Shown piece after piece: positions 8,244-16,719 of a stretch of DNA of 63,413 nt. Source of the DNA: an uncultured Flavobacteriales bacterium (GTDB lineage Bacteria > Bacteroidota > Bacteroidia > Flavobacteriales_D > Crocinitomicaceae). The DNA lies in the NCBI GenBank assembly GCA_937973685.1, contig CALJKJ010000012.1, positions 1 to 63,413 of the forward strand. Direction: 5' to 3'. The notes under the pieces were generated by a model. That model saw only the letters and a list, made by a program, of their open reading frames with translations. It searched no databases and was not told where the DNA came from. Made by a program: the position numbers and the translations under genes. Every line of letters starts with the position of its first letter. Positions within the stretch are counted from its first letter, which is position 1.

Positions 8244-8717
8244 ATGTATTGGTGGGGACCGTTTGTTTTATTAGCTGCTTTTTTCGGAATGGAATTCATG
8301 GCTTGGGCAACACATAAATTTTTGATGCATGGAGGCATGTGGTATTTTCACCGCGATCATCACCAAGAAGAGCCAGGTTTTTTTGAAAGAAACGACGTTT
8401 TTTTCTTGATATACGCCATTCCATCTTGGTTGTGTATCATGTTGGGAATGATGAATGATTTGTATGTTCCCGTTTGGATTGGTTACGGAATTGCAGCCTA
8501 TGGATTTGCTTATTTCTTGGTTCACGATGTGTATATTCACCGCCGTTTCAAATGGTTGCGTGATATCGATAATCCTTATTTCATGGCAATACGGAAAGCA
8601 CACAAAGTGCACCACAAATACCGTGAAAAAGAAGATGGTGAGTGCTTCGGAATGCTCATTGTTCCAAAAAAATATTACGTAGAAGCAAAGTCGGCTTTTG
8701 CTAAAAAACGCGCTTGA
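8244..8717 (+). CDS. crtZ: Beta-carotene 3-hydroxylase
   Basis: A 157-residue membrane di-iron hydroxylase that converts beta-carotene to zeaxanthin. The histidine clusters of the fatty-acid-hydroxylase superfamily are all present: H24xxxxH29 (THKFLMHG), H36xxHH (HRDHH), HDVYIHRRF and HKVHHKY. Length and motif order match bacterial CrtZ. It is four bases downstream of the CruF-like gene and its TGA shares its A with the next ATG. It was separated from sterol-desaturase relatives by size and the HRDHHQEE context. Confidence 0.93.
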   Translation: MYWWGPFVLLAAFFGMEFMAWATHKFLMHGGMWYFHRDHHQEEPGFFERNDVFFLIYAIPSWLCIMLGMMNDLYVPVWIGYGIAAYGFAYFLVHDVYIHRRFKWLRDIDNPYFMAIRKAHKVHHKYREKEDGECFGMLIVPKKYYVEAKSAFAKKRA

Positions 8718-9400
8718 TGAGTTATTATTTTTGGATATTATTGGGAACAATTGCTGGTCCATTTCTGTTGAGTTTCGACAAAAAAGTCCACTTTTACACC
8801 CATTGGAAATCCTTTTTGATTGCAACGGTAATTGTCGCTACTGGTTTCTTGATTTGGGATGAATACTTTACCCAATTAAAAGTTTGGGGGTTTACACCGA
8901 AGTATTTATCTGGAATTTATTTTGGTCACTTACCACTGGAAGAAATATTGTTTTTTGTTCTCGTGCCATATGCTTGTTTGTTTATACACGAGGTGTTAAA
9001 AGCCTACTTTCCACAACTCAATTTAGTGGTACTTGGAAAAGTTTTCGCTTTTACCTTTATTTTTTCTGGCCTCTTATTAGCCATCACGCATTTGGAACAA
9101 TGGTACACGTTATCAGCTTGTAGCATTGCAGCTATTTTGTTAATTCGATTTGCTTTTCAATTAAAAGTAAGTTGGTTGGGTAATTTTGCATTGACTTACC
9201 TTGTTGCGTTGATTCCTTTCTTTGTTGTAAATGGTTTATTAACTGGAATCGCTTCTGATGAACCAGTTGTTTGGTACAATGAAGCACATTTCACAGGTAT
9301 TCGTTTGACAACGATTCCGCTAGAAGATGTGTATTACAACTTGTGTATGTTGTTGCCAATCATCGCTATTCACGAATGGTTATTGGCGAAAAGAAATTAG
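8717..9400 (+). CDS. Lycopene cyclase (CrtYc/CrtYd-type fusion)
   Basis: A 227-residue protein with about seven membrane helices. Two tandem copies of the small lycopene-cyclase unit are visible: the first ends with GHLPLEEILFFVLVPYACLF, the second with TTIPLEDVYYNLCMLLP. The PLEE/PLED motif is characteristic of the heterodimeric-type cyclases of actinobacteria, fungi and Bacteroidota, here fused in one chain. The product would be beta-carotene, the substrate of the adjacent CrtZ. The ATG at 8717 overlaps the crtZ stop by one base; an upstream TTG is less likely. Phytoene synthase and desaturase are not in the window. Confidence 0.88.
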   Translation: MSYYFWILLGTIAGPFLLSFDKKVHFYTHWKSFLIATVIVATGFLIWDEYFTQLKVWGFTPKYLSGIYFGHLPLEEILFFVLVPYACLFIHEVLKAYFPQLNLVVLGKVFAFTFIFSGLLLAITHLEQWYTLSACSIAAILLIRFAFQLKVSWLGNFALTYLVALIPFFVVNGLLTGIASDEPVVWYNEAHFTGIRLTTIPLEDVYYNLCMLLPIIAIHEWLLAKRN

Positions 9401-9410
9401 CTTAATTAGT

Positions 9411-10367
9411 TTAATGCTCGCGTTGGATGAGGTATTCAGCAAGCGAATACAACGGTGCTAATTGTTCTTTGGATAAATTTAATTGAGCTAATTCATTCAT
9501 TGCTTTTTCGTAATAAGCAGCAATTTCTTCCTCCATTTTGGAAACTATTCCCAATTCTAGAAACAAGGATTTAGCCTTTTCAATTTTAGCTTGATTTGGT
9601 TTTGCTTGCATCATTTCCAAAACGCGGCTGTCATGCGTTGCAAGAGCAGTAATCAGTAACAAGGTTTTTTTATTCGTCAAGATATCTCCACCAACTTGTT
9701 TGCCGAATTTTTCAGGATCTGCATACAAATCCAATAAATCATCTTGAATTTGAAAAGCCAAACCTAAATCCACCCCGAAGGAATAAATGTGTTGACAAAC
9801 TTCCGGAGATTGTTGACCTAAAATCGCGCCAAATTCTAATGCACAACCTAATAACACAGACGTTTTTAGACGAATCATTTCAATGTATTCTGCTTTCGAA
9901 ACGGTGTTTCTTGTTTCAAAATCCATGTCTAGTTGTTGACCTTCACAAACTTCTTGTGCGGTTGTGTTAAATCGGTCGAACAATAGCGCCAAGCGTTGGT
10001 CTTTGTAATAGCCCAATTGTTTGTATGCTTCGACAAATAGGACATCTCCTGATAATATGGCACAATTGTTATTCCATTTTTCGTGAACAGTTGTTTTACC
10101 TCTGCGAACAGGGGCATTGTCCATGATATCATCGTGAATCAACGAGAAATTATGAAACAATTCAACAGCAAGAGCAGCGTGGATACTTTCTGCGTGTTTA
10201 ACGCCAAACAATTCAGCGCTCATCAATGTTAAAATTGGTCGCATGCGTTTCCCTCCAAGCGTCATGAAATAACGCAACGGATCGTATAAATTTACCGGTT
10301 CTTTCGGGAAATTGATTGCTTCAATTTGTTGGGCAACAAAAGCACTAAGTTTGTCGAGTTCAGTCAT
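9411..10367 (-). CDS. Polyprenyl (farnesyl/geranylgeranyl-type) diphosphate synthase
   Basis: A 318-residue trans-isoprenyl diphosphate synthase that condenses isopentenyl diphosphate with allylic diphosphates. First aspartate-rich motif D79DIMD in LIHDDIMD, with GGKRMRP before it; second motif FQIQDDLLD. Chain length cannot be set with certainty; the residues before the first motif (ELFHNFSLIHDD) would suit a short-chain synthase. It ends 10 bp from the convergent carotenoid genes, so supplying a carotenoid precursor is plausible. Its ATG overlaps the rmlA stop by one base, placing it last in the RND-rmlA operon. Confidence 0.92.
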   Translation of the reverse strand: MTELDKLSAFVAQQIEAINFPKEPVNLYDPLRYFMTLGGKRMRPILTLMSAELFGVKHAESIHAALAVELFHNFSLIHDDIMDNAPVRRGKTTVHEKWNNNCAILSGDVLFVEAYKQLGYYKDQRLALLFDRFNTTAQEVCEGQQLDMDFETRNTVSKAEYIEMIRLKTSVLLGCALEFGAILGQQSPEVCQHIYSFGVDLGLAFQIQDDLLDLYADPEKFGKQVGGDILTNKKTLLLITALATHDSRVLEMMQAKPNQAKIEKAKSLFLELGIVSKMEEEIAAYYEKAMNELAQLNLSKEQLAPLYSLAEYLIQREH

Positions 10368-11230
10368 TATTTTGCGAGCAATTGCATTAAATAGGTTCCA
10401 TATCCACTTTTAACAAGTGGCGTCGCTAATTGTTTTAATTGCGCAGCATTGATGAATCCATTTGTATATGCAATTTCTTCAATACATCCTATTTTCAGTC
10501 CTTGACGTTCTTCAATAACTTGTACAAATTGTCCTGCTTGCATTAAGGAGGCAAAGGTTCCTGTATCCAACCAAGCCGTTCCTCTACTCAACATTGCAAC
10601 TTTTAATTTACCACGGCGTAAGTATTCGGCATTGATGTCTGTGATTTCGTATTCACCTCGAGCCGATGGTTTCAGTGCTTTTGCAATTGCTACGACATCG
10701 TTGTTGTAAAAATACAAACCTGGAACAGCGTAATTCGATTTTGGCTGAACGGGTTTTTCTTCGATAGAAATGGCGTTCATGTTCTCATCAAAGGAAACAA
10801 CACCATAGCGTTCGGGATCACTCACATGATACGCATAAACGACACCTCCTTCTGGTGTAACATTTTCTTTCAATAATTCATCCATTCCGACGCCATAGAA
10901 AATATTATCGCCTAAAATGAGCGCAACATCATCGTTGCCAATGAATGATTCTCCAATAACAAATGCTTGTGCTAATCCATTTGGTTCGTGTTGAACAGCA
11001 TAAGTAAATGCACATCCTAATTGAGAACCGTCACCTAATAAATTCTCAAATTGAGGTAAATCGCGCGGAGTCGAAATAATTAATATTTCACGTATTCCCG
11101 CTGACATCAATATCGACAACGGATAATAAATCATAGGTTTGTCATAGATAGGCATCATTTGCTTGCTAATTGCAAGTGTTAATGGATGTAATCTTGTTCC
11201 AGATCCGCCAGCTAAAATTATTCCTTTCAT
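10367..11230 (-). CDS. rmlA: Glucose-1-phosphate thymidylyltransferase
   Basis: A 287-residue nucleotidyltransferase making dTDP-glucose from dTTP and glucose 1-phosphate, the first step of dTDP-rhamnose and related sugars. The nucleotide-binding signature GGSGTRLHPLT is at the N terminus, followed by SKQMMPIYDKPMIYYPLS, typical of RmlA. EKPVQPKSNYAVPGLYFY and the C-terminal TWLDTGTFASL are also family hallmarks. The partner genes rmlB, rmlC and rmlD are not in this window. Its ATG overlaps the stop of the exporter gene (ATGA), and its stop overlaps the next start, so three unlike genes are tightly coupled. Confidence 0.95.
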   Translation of the reverse strand: MKGIILAGGSGTRLHPLTLAISKQMMPIYDKPMIYYPLSILMSAGIREILIISTPRDLPQFENLLGDGSQLGCAFTYAVQHEPNGLAQAFVIGESFIGNDDVALILGDNIFYGVGMDELLKENVTPEGGVVYAYHVSDPERYGVVSFDENMNAISIEEKPVQPKSNYAVPGLYFYNNDVVAIAKALKPSARGEYEITDINAEYLRRGKLKVAMLSRGTAWLDTGTFASLMQAGQFVQVIEERQGLKIGCIEEIAYTNGFINAAQLKQLATPLVKSGYGTYLMQLLAK

Positions 11231-13902
11231 TCTTTATTCGTTGATTCGTTGTTGGTTATATCCTTGTCAGTTGTGTTTTCTTCGTCTTCATCCATTATTT
11301 CTAATAGATTCCAATTGATATCGTCTTCTTCGTCGTAGATTTCTAATAAGGGTTCTTCGAATGATTTTGTTGTCAATTTTTTCTCGTAGCTCAATAACAA
11401 CGCAGGTAATAAAATCAAATTGGTAAATAACGCTACGAAATAAGTAATCGCCGATAAATAACCAAGAGCTTGCGTTCCACCAAAATCAGAGAAAATGAAT
11501 ACGATGAATCCAAAGAAGAGGATAACGGAAGTGTAAATGATACTCAATCCTGTTTCACGAATCGAAATAGCGACACACTCTTTTAAATCCCATTTTTTCA
11601 ATTTTATTTCGTGACGGTAGTGCGCCAAGAAATGAATCGTATTATCAACAGTAATTCCTAAGGCAATTGAGAAAATCAACAGGGTAGAAGGTTTCAATGG
11701 AATGCCAAACCAACCCATAATTCCAGCTGTAACAATCATTGGAATCAAGTTGGGAATCATTGATACAACAACCATTCGGAACGAGTAGAATAAGATGGAC
11801 ATCAAAGCAGCAATTGAAATAACTGCAAAGACGATACTTGAAAGTAAGTTGTTGACTAAGTATTGCGTACCTTCAGAAGCAACAACAGATGTTCCTGTAA
11901 GTTGCACATCGTAATAGGATTTATCAATTGCTTTTCGAACCGTTGGCAAGAAATTAGTTTTCGAATAATACGATTTAATCAAATCAGGATTGGAATCGAA
12001 TTCATATTGTAATTTGTCGTTTCCTTTTGCAAGCAAAGCGGTTGTTCCGTTGTAGATGGACGAATAGTCATACAACAACGAATCGTAGTATTGTTTTTTG
12101 CCCGATAACGCTTTGGAGTACAAACGCTCAATTGCTTTTTTATCTGGGTTCATGATGCTATCGATACGTGCTTTCACAAGATCAACTTCGTCAGCTACTT
12201 CATACGATCCTAAGTCACGCATCTGAGTACGTATACGAATGATATTTCGTGTAGTATCAACTAATTCTTTTAGGGAGAAGGAGCTGTTATTATTCGTCGC
12301 GCTGAAATTATCAACGTATTTTTTCAAGTGCAGTTTATCGCGATTTGAAATTGTTGTATAGCGTTCTGGATCGTTGTTGTAATAAGCCATGTTAACGACT
12401 TTGACAAAGTCCACAAACGAAATACTTTTCGCAAATAAGGTGTCGTGAGAAAACATGGTTTGTACCTCTTCAACTCGGTTCAAGGTAGTGTTGTCAAATA
12501 ATCGTCCTTGTTCTTTGTAATGAATCATTACTTCAAATGGAACTGCACCACCGAAGTTCGCTTCCATGAATTGAATGTCTTTTAAAATAGGGTCTTTTCG
12601 AGGCAAATCACCGGTGATACTTCCTGTTACTTCCATGAAGAAAATACCGATACCACTCAATACCGTTACAGCGATTGTGATAATATAAATTGCAGGACGA
12701 TTTCGTGCAGTTAATTTTACTAAACGTTCGAGTAAGCCTACAGCTGCTTTTCTATCCAAGTGTTTCAAGTGTTTCTCTGGCGGATTTTTTGAGAATGAGG
12801 CAAAAATAGGTACCAAACACAACGAAACAACATAACACAACATGATGTTCACCGAAGATATCACACCAAATTCAAAGAATTTATCGGAATTTGTGAACAA
12901 GAATGTCATGAAACCTAAAGCTGTTGTCACATTGGTCAACCACATTGCCGTTCCTGTTTTTTTGATAACTCGTGAAAGTGCTTTTGCTTTGTTGTTGTGT
13001 CTTCTGTATTCGTAATGGTATTTGTTGAACAGGTAAATACAATTCGGAATGCCAATAACAATCATTAACGGTGGAATCAATGCCATCATCAATGATACAT
13101 TGTACCCCATCATACCGATAGTTCCCATTGCCCAGACAACCGTAATTAATACGACGATGTTGGAGATAATTGTTACGCGCAAGGAACGGAAAAAGAAATA
13201 CATGATAAACGACGATGCCAAAATTGACAAGGCAATGAAAAAGTACATTTCGTTCAATACACGTTTACCAATTAAAACGCGCATGTGCGGTAAACCAGCA
13301 AAGTGAACTTTTCCAAATTCTTTTTCATACGAAGCAGCAAGTTTTTCAATATCTAACACTACTTTTTGCTTCGTTTTGTCCATCAAAGCATCTTCCTCAA
13401 TATTGACCAACATCAAACTGACATTTGCGGAATCATTGTACAACATGTTGTTGTAAAGCGGATTAGATCGAATTTCCTTTTTTATTTGTTGAATCGATTT
13501 ATCTCGGTAAGTAATATCAGAAAAAATTGGTTTTGGAATAAATGTTTTGTTAGTAGTATCATTTGTCAATGAAAACAATTTTGCTTCTGAAATAACAGAT
13601 GTCACCCCATCCATTTGCAAAATACTGTCTCCTAATTCTTTCCATTCAACAAACTGTTTTTCAGTGTATAGTGAATCGTCTTGAATTGCAATGACCAAGG
13701 CAGATCCATCTTCTCCAAACAGTTTTTTAAATTTGATATACGTTTGTTGCGTTTCCGTATCTTTAGGCAACATGTTGCCGTATTTATTGTCGATTTTTAA
13801 GGAAGTTAACGCATAATAACCAAACAATACGGTCAATAAGGCGTGAATTCCAAGTATTAAGAATCTATTTCGGAGAATGATATTCGCTATTTTATTCCAC
13901 AT
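11227..13902 (-). CDS. RND/MMPL superfamily transporter
   Basis: An 891-residue inner-membrane protein with the duplicated RND layout: TM1, a large periplasmic loop (about 40-210), helices 2-6 (about 215-380), a second TM7 (about 400) with loop, then helices 8-12 (about 690-840). An acidic, low-complexity tail (EEDDINWNLLEIMDEDEEN) follows. It lacks the adaptor and outer-membrane genes of drug pumps, and the single long chain fits the MMPL/hydrophobe-exporter group that moves lipids or hopanoid-like molecules. Coupling to rmlA and a polyprenyl synthase suggests lipid or glycolipid export, but that is inference. Confidence 0.85.
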   Translation of the reverse strand: MWNKIANIILRNRFLILGIHALLTVLFGYYALTSLKIDNKYGNMLPKDTETQQTYIKFKKLFGEDGSALVIAIQDDSLYTEKQFVEWKELGDSILQMDGVTSVISEAKLFSLTNDTTNKTFIPKPIFSDITYRDKSIQQIKKEIRSNPLYNNMLYNDSANVSLMLVNIEEDALMDKTKQKVVLDIEKLAASYEKEFGKVHFAGLPHMRVLIGKRVLNEMYFFIALSILASSFIMYFFFRSLRVTIISNIVVLITVVWAMGTIGMMGYNVSLMMALIPPLMIVIGIPNCIYLFNKYHYEYRRHNNKAKALSRVIKKTGTAMWLTNVTTALGFMTFLFTNSDKFFEFGVISSVNIMLCYVVSLCLVPIFASFSKNPPEKHLKHLDRKAAVGLLERLVKLTARNRPAIYIITIAVTVLSGIGIFFMEVTGSITGDLPRKDPILKDIQFMEANFGGAVPFEVMIHYKEQGRLFDNTTLNRVEEVQTMFSHDTLFAKSISFVDFVKVVNMAYYNNDPERYTTISNRDKLHLKKYVDNFSATNNNSSFSLKELVDTTRNIIRIRTQMRDLGSYEVADEVDLVKARIDSIMNPDKKAIERLYSKALSGKKQYYDSLLYDYSSIYNGTTALLAKGNDKLQYEFDSNPDLIKSYYSKTNFLPTVRKAIDKSYYDVQLTGTSVVASEGTQYLVNNLLSSIVFAVISIAALMSILFYSFRMVVVSMIPNLIPMIVTAGIMGWFGIPLKPSTLLIFSIALGITVDNTIHFLAHYRHEIKLKKWDLKECVAISIRETGLSIIYTSVILFFGFIVFIFSDFGGTQALGYLSAITYFVALFTNLILLPALLLSYEKKLTTKSFEEPLLEIYDEEDDINWNLLEIMDEDEENTTDKDITNNESTNKE

Positions 13903-13951
13903 TTTTTCAATATAAGAGCAACAAAGTTAAAAGAAATAGGCGGTTAATGGC

Positions 13952-15997
13952 TCATTTTAAGTAGGTTTTCAACCAATTAAAGTATTCACGGTACCAAAGA
14001 ATTCCATTTTGTGGTTTGGTTACCCAATGTCCTTCCTCTGGAAAATATAAAAATTTACTTGGAATTCCTTTTAGTTGAAGTACTTGAAATGCTTGCATAC
14101 CTTCCGATTCTGGTACGCGGAAGTCTTTCCCCCCATGTATTACAAGCATGGGAGTATTCCACTTATCGACAAAATTGTGGGGACTATTTTTTGCATACAA
14201 TGCTGCATTTTCTTGTTGCCAATATGGCCCTCCAATGTCTGAATTAGCAAAAAATAATTCCTCAGTCGTTCCATACCAACTTTCTAAGTTGAACAATCCA
14301 CAATGAGACACAAATGTTTTAAAGCGATTTTGGTGAATACCAGCCAAATAGTAAACGGAATAACCTCCATACGATGCACCAACAGCTCCTAATTTTGTAG
14401 CATCAATAGCAGGTTCAGTTGCAACGGCACTATCAATGGCGGTTAAATAATCGTTCATTGCTTGTCCACCCCAATCTTTAGAAATAGCATCGTTCCATTC
14501 TTTTCCAAATCCAGGAAGTCCTCTTCTATTTGGCGCAACAATAATATATCCTTCCGAAGCCATTAAGCGGAAATTCCATCGGTAAGAAAAGTATTGTGAA
14601 ACAGCGCTTTGTGGTCCTCCTTGGCAATACAACAAAGCGGGATATTTTTTTGCAGGGTCGTAATTCGGCGGATAAATAATCCACGTCAGCATCTTTTTAC
14701 CATCTGTGGTGGTGTACCAAGCTTCTTTAACAGTAGGTTGCGCGCACTTTTCCAGTTTCACTTTGTTTACAAAAGTGATCTGCTCAATTGCTTTTGACTT
14801 ATTGTTGTACATCCAAAGATCAGTCGGGTCAATCATCGATTGCCGTTCGAGCAATACACCTTCCGAAAATGGAACAAGGTTGACGAAATCACATCGGTCA
14901 TTTGTTAAAAGCTCTAATATAATGTTTGTCGTGTTTTTAGTGTGATTGAACGCTACTTGAAACAATTGCTTTTTACCGTTTTTAACAGCAATAAAATAAA
15001 TGATGTCTTTTGTTGGGTGCCACGCGAATTGATCAATAGTCAAATCCAACTTTTCCGTAAGATCTATTTCTTCACGTGTCATCAAATTCATGATACGTAA
15101 GGTGTTTTTATCGGCTTCGAAACCATCTGTTTCCATACTTAACCAAGCTAGCGTTTTTCCAGTTGCATTGATAGCGGGATTGGTGTCATAGCCTTTGTGT
15201 GCCGAAGAAAGCGTGGTTGTGATGTTGTCTTTTGTATTAAAAGCATAAATTTCACTGTTGGTAGAAAGCGCAAAATCTTTCCCAGCTTTTTTCTTGGTCG
15301 AATAATAGATGATTGATCCATCTTTGCTAAAACAAACCGATTCAATTCCACCGAAAGGACCGGTGACAGAAGGGAATTTTTCTCCGCGCATCACGTCGCC
15401 TTTTTTGACAAAAGAACCGTTGATTTGTTGTTCGTACCAAAACAAATGTAACGCATCTGGTGAAGCCCATTGGTTCCAATGACGGTACATGAGGTTGTCT
15501 TCGATTCGTGCATTAGCTAATGGTAGGTCTGGATAAATTTCAGCGACAGTTTGTTTCATATGGATCGCTTCCAATGTCGCAAAACGCTTTCCGTCTGGTG
15601 AAAAAACAAGTCCATCAATGGAAACATTACCAAGTGATGCGAATTGCGTAAACGTATTTGTAATTGGATCCCAAGAATGGATGGTTGTTTCGTTGTTATC
15701 TGAAAGCGTGTAAATTAATTTATTAGCAGCAGACCAGCTAATATTTGAACAATTTTCAATTGGAATGCGTTGTTGTTTTTTCGTTTTTAAATCGATCAGA
15801 TTGTAGGTGTTTACACCTTTATTTTTCGTGTAGTCATAATCAGTAGTTTGAAAAAATGCCCATTTTTCATTGGGAGAAATCAATGAATTCGATAGACGAG
15901 TTAATGACCACATCTTTTCTACCGTAAAATTTTCTGATTGTTCTATACTTGAACCAAGTGTAAAAGCAGCAACAAACAAGCAACAAAGCAACTTCAT
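13952..15997 (-). CDS. Exported S9-family prolyl oligopeptidase-like serine peptidase
   Basis: A 681-residue periplasmic peptidase. A signal peptide (MKLLCCLFVAAFTLGSS) is followed by a WD40-like beta-propeller (about 30-400; repeats such as FSPDGKRF and FSKDGSIIYY) and a C-terminal alpha/beta hydrolase domain. The catalytic triad is visible: Ser542 in GASYGGY, Asp625 in GGKDFRVP, His657 in EEGHW. The family cleaves short peptides, often after proline or removing acylated or dipeptide units. It stands alone between an exporter operon and a small membrane protein gene, with no recognisable terminator. Confidence 0.92.
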   Translation of the reverse strand: MKLLCCLFVAAFTLGSSIEQSENFTVEKMWSLTRLSNSLISPNEKWAFFQTTDYDYTKNKGVNTYNLIDLKTKKQQRIPIENCSNISWSAANKLIYTLSDNNETTIHSWDPITNTFTQFASLGNVSIDGLVFSPDGKRFATLEAIHMKQTVAEIYPDLPLANARIEDNLMYRHWNQWASPDALHLFWYEQQINGSFVKKGDVMRGEKFPSVTGPFGGIESVCFSKDGSIIYYSTKKKAGKDFALSTNSEIYAFNTKDNITTTLSSAHKGYDTNPAINATGKTLAWLSMETDGFEADKNTLRIMNLMTREEIDLTEKLDLTIDQFAWHPTKDIIYFIAVKNGKKQLFQVAFNHTKNTTNIILELLTNDRCDFVNLVPFSEGVLLERQSMIDPTDLWMYNNKSKAIEQITFVNKVKLEKCAQPTVKEAWYTTTDGKKMLTWIIYPPNYDPAKKYPALLYCQGGPQSAVSQYFSYRWNFRLMASEGYIIVAPNRRGLPGFGKEWNDAISKDWGGQAMNDYLTAIDSAVATEPAIDATKLGAVGASYGGYSVYYLAGIHQNRFKTFVSHCGLFNLESWYGTTEELFFANSDIGGPYWQQENAALYAKNSPHNFVDKWNTPMLVIHGGKDFRVPESEGMQAFQVLQLKGIPSKFLYFPEEGHWVTKPQNGILWYREYFNWLKTYLK

Positions 15998-16057
15998 AAG
16001 TCAATAAATTTAAGACTATCAAATATACGAGAATTAATCGAAACCGAGAAGAAGAGC

Positions 16058-16261
16058 TTATTTAAGCGATGTTTTCTTGCGTTTTAACGCGCGTTTGGAT
16101 TGTACAAAAGCGATAACGCTTAATCCAGCAATTACCAAAGAAATGGAGGTAAACAAAAAGATTTTTTTCCAAGACAAATCAACAGAGACACAATAAACAA
16201 AAGTATTTAACCCTGTTAATGAGATAATGAGTGTACGTTGAAATCTTTTAATCCTGTCCAT
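16058..16261 (-). CDS. Small two-helix membrane protein, unknown
   Basis: A 67-residue protein starting MDRIKRFQRTL with two hydrophobic segments (about 10-27 and 33-53) and a very basic tail ending KRALKRKKTSLK, suggesting both ends are cytoplasmic. An alternative start three codons upstream exists. I do not recognise a family. It lies 60 bp upstream of the S9 peptidase gene on the same strand and may be transcribed with it. Confidence 0.55.
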   Translation of the reverse strand: MDRIKRFQRTLIISLTGLNTFVYCVSVDLSWKKIFLFTSISLVIAGLSVIAFVQSKRALKRKKTSLK

Positions 16262-16360
16262 GCATATCAATTAGGACGAATATATGCTATTTCTATTAAA
16301 CGAACAATTATTTATTCGTTATTTTGATATTCTTTATGGTAAACATAGGTGCAAACTACT

Positions 16361-16368
16361 TATTTTTG
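16361..16368 (+). promoter_or_regulatory. Putative -7 element directly abutting the pterin dehydratase start
   Basis: TATTTTTG matches TAnnTTTG and ends only 4 nt before the ATG at 16373, so a transcript started at the usual distance would have essentially no 5' leader. No TTG is seen at the -33 distance. Confidence 0.45.
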
Positions 16369-16372
16369 AATC

Positions 16373-16633
16373 ATGAATGAATGGATAGAAAAAGATGGTG
16401 TTTTGTGTAAAACGTTTGCGTTTAACTCGTTTGAAGCAGCGATGGAATGGATGTCAATCCTCACGAAAGCAATCACAAAAATGAATCATCATCCTGTCTG
16501 GTCAAATACCTACAACAAAGTAACGGTCCAGTTAACGACACACGATACAGGGAATACGATTACTGAAAAGGACAGGCAACTTGCCTTTTTAATGGATGAA
16601 GTATCAAGCAGTTTTTCTATGGTTAAAGGTTAA
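16373..16633 (+). CDS. phhB: 4a-hydroxytetrahydrobiopterin dehydratase (PCD/DCoH family)
   Basis: An 86-residue protein that dehydrates 4a-hydroxytetrahydrobiopterin, recycling the cofactor of aromatic amino acid hydroxylases. The family signature is complete: His39-His40-Pro-x-Trp (NHHPVWSN), then Tyr, then His57 in LTTHDTG and the closing T-EKDRQLA. Length is close to the usual 95-105 residues minus a short N terminus. No hydroxylase gene is adjacent. It is followed by a bidirectional terminator shared with glmS. Confidence 0.92.
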   Translation: MNEWIEKDGVLCKTFAFNSFEAAMEWMSILTKAITKMNHHPVWSNTYNKVTVQLTTHDTGNTITEKDRQLAFLMDEVSSSFSMVKG

Positions 16634-16665
16634 TGGCTTCATTCAGATAATGGTTTTTAAATCAC

Positions 16666-16699
16666 AAAAAAACCGACACGTTAAACGCATCGGTTTTTG
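16666..16699. terminator. Bidirectional terminator between the pterin dehydratase gene and glmS
   Basis: Stem AAAAACCGA (16668-16676) pairs with TCGGTTTTT (16690-16698); the A and T tracts serve as U-runs in either direction. It is well placed for both convergent genes. Confidence 0.85.
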
Positions 16700-16719
16700 A
16701 AAAATAGATTTATTCGTGT

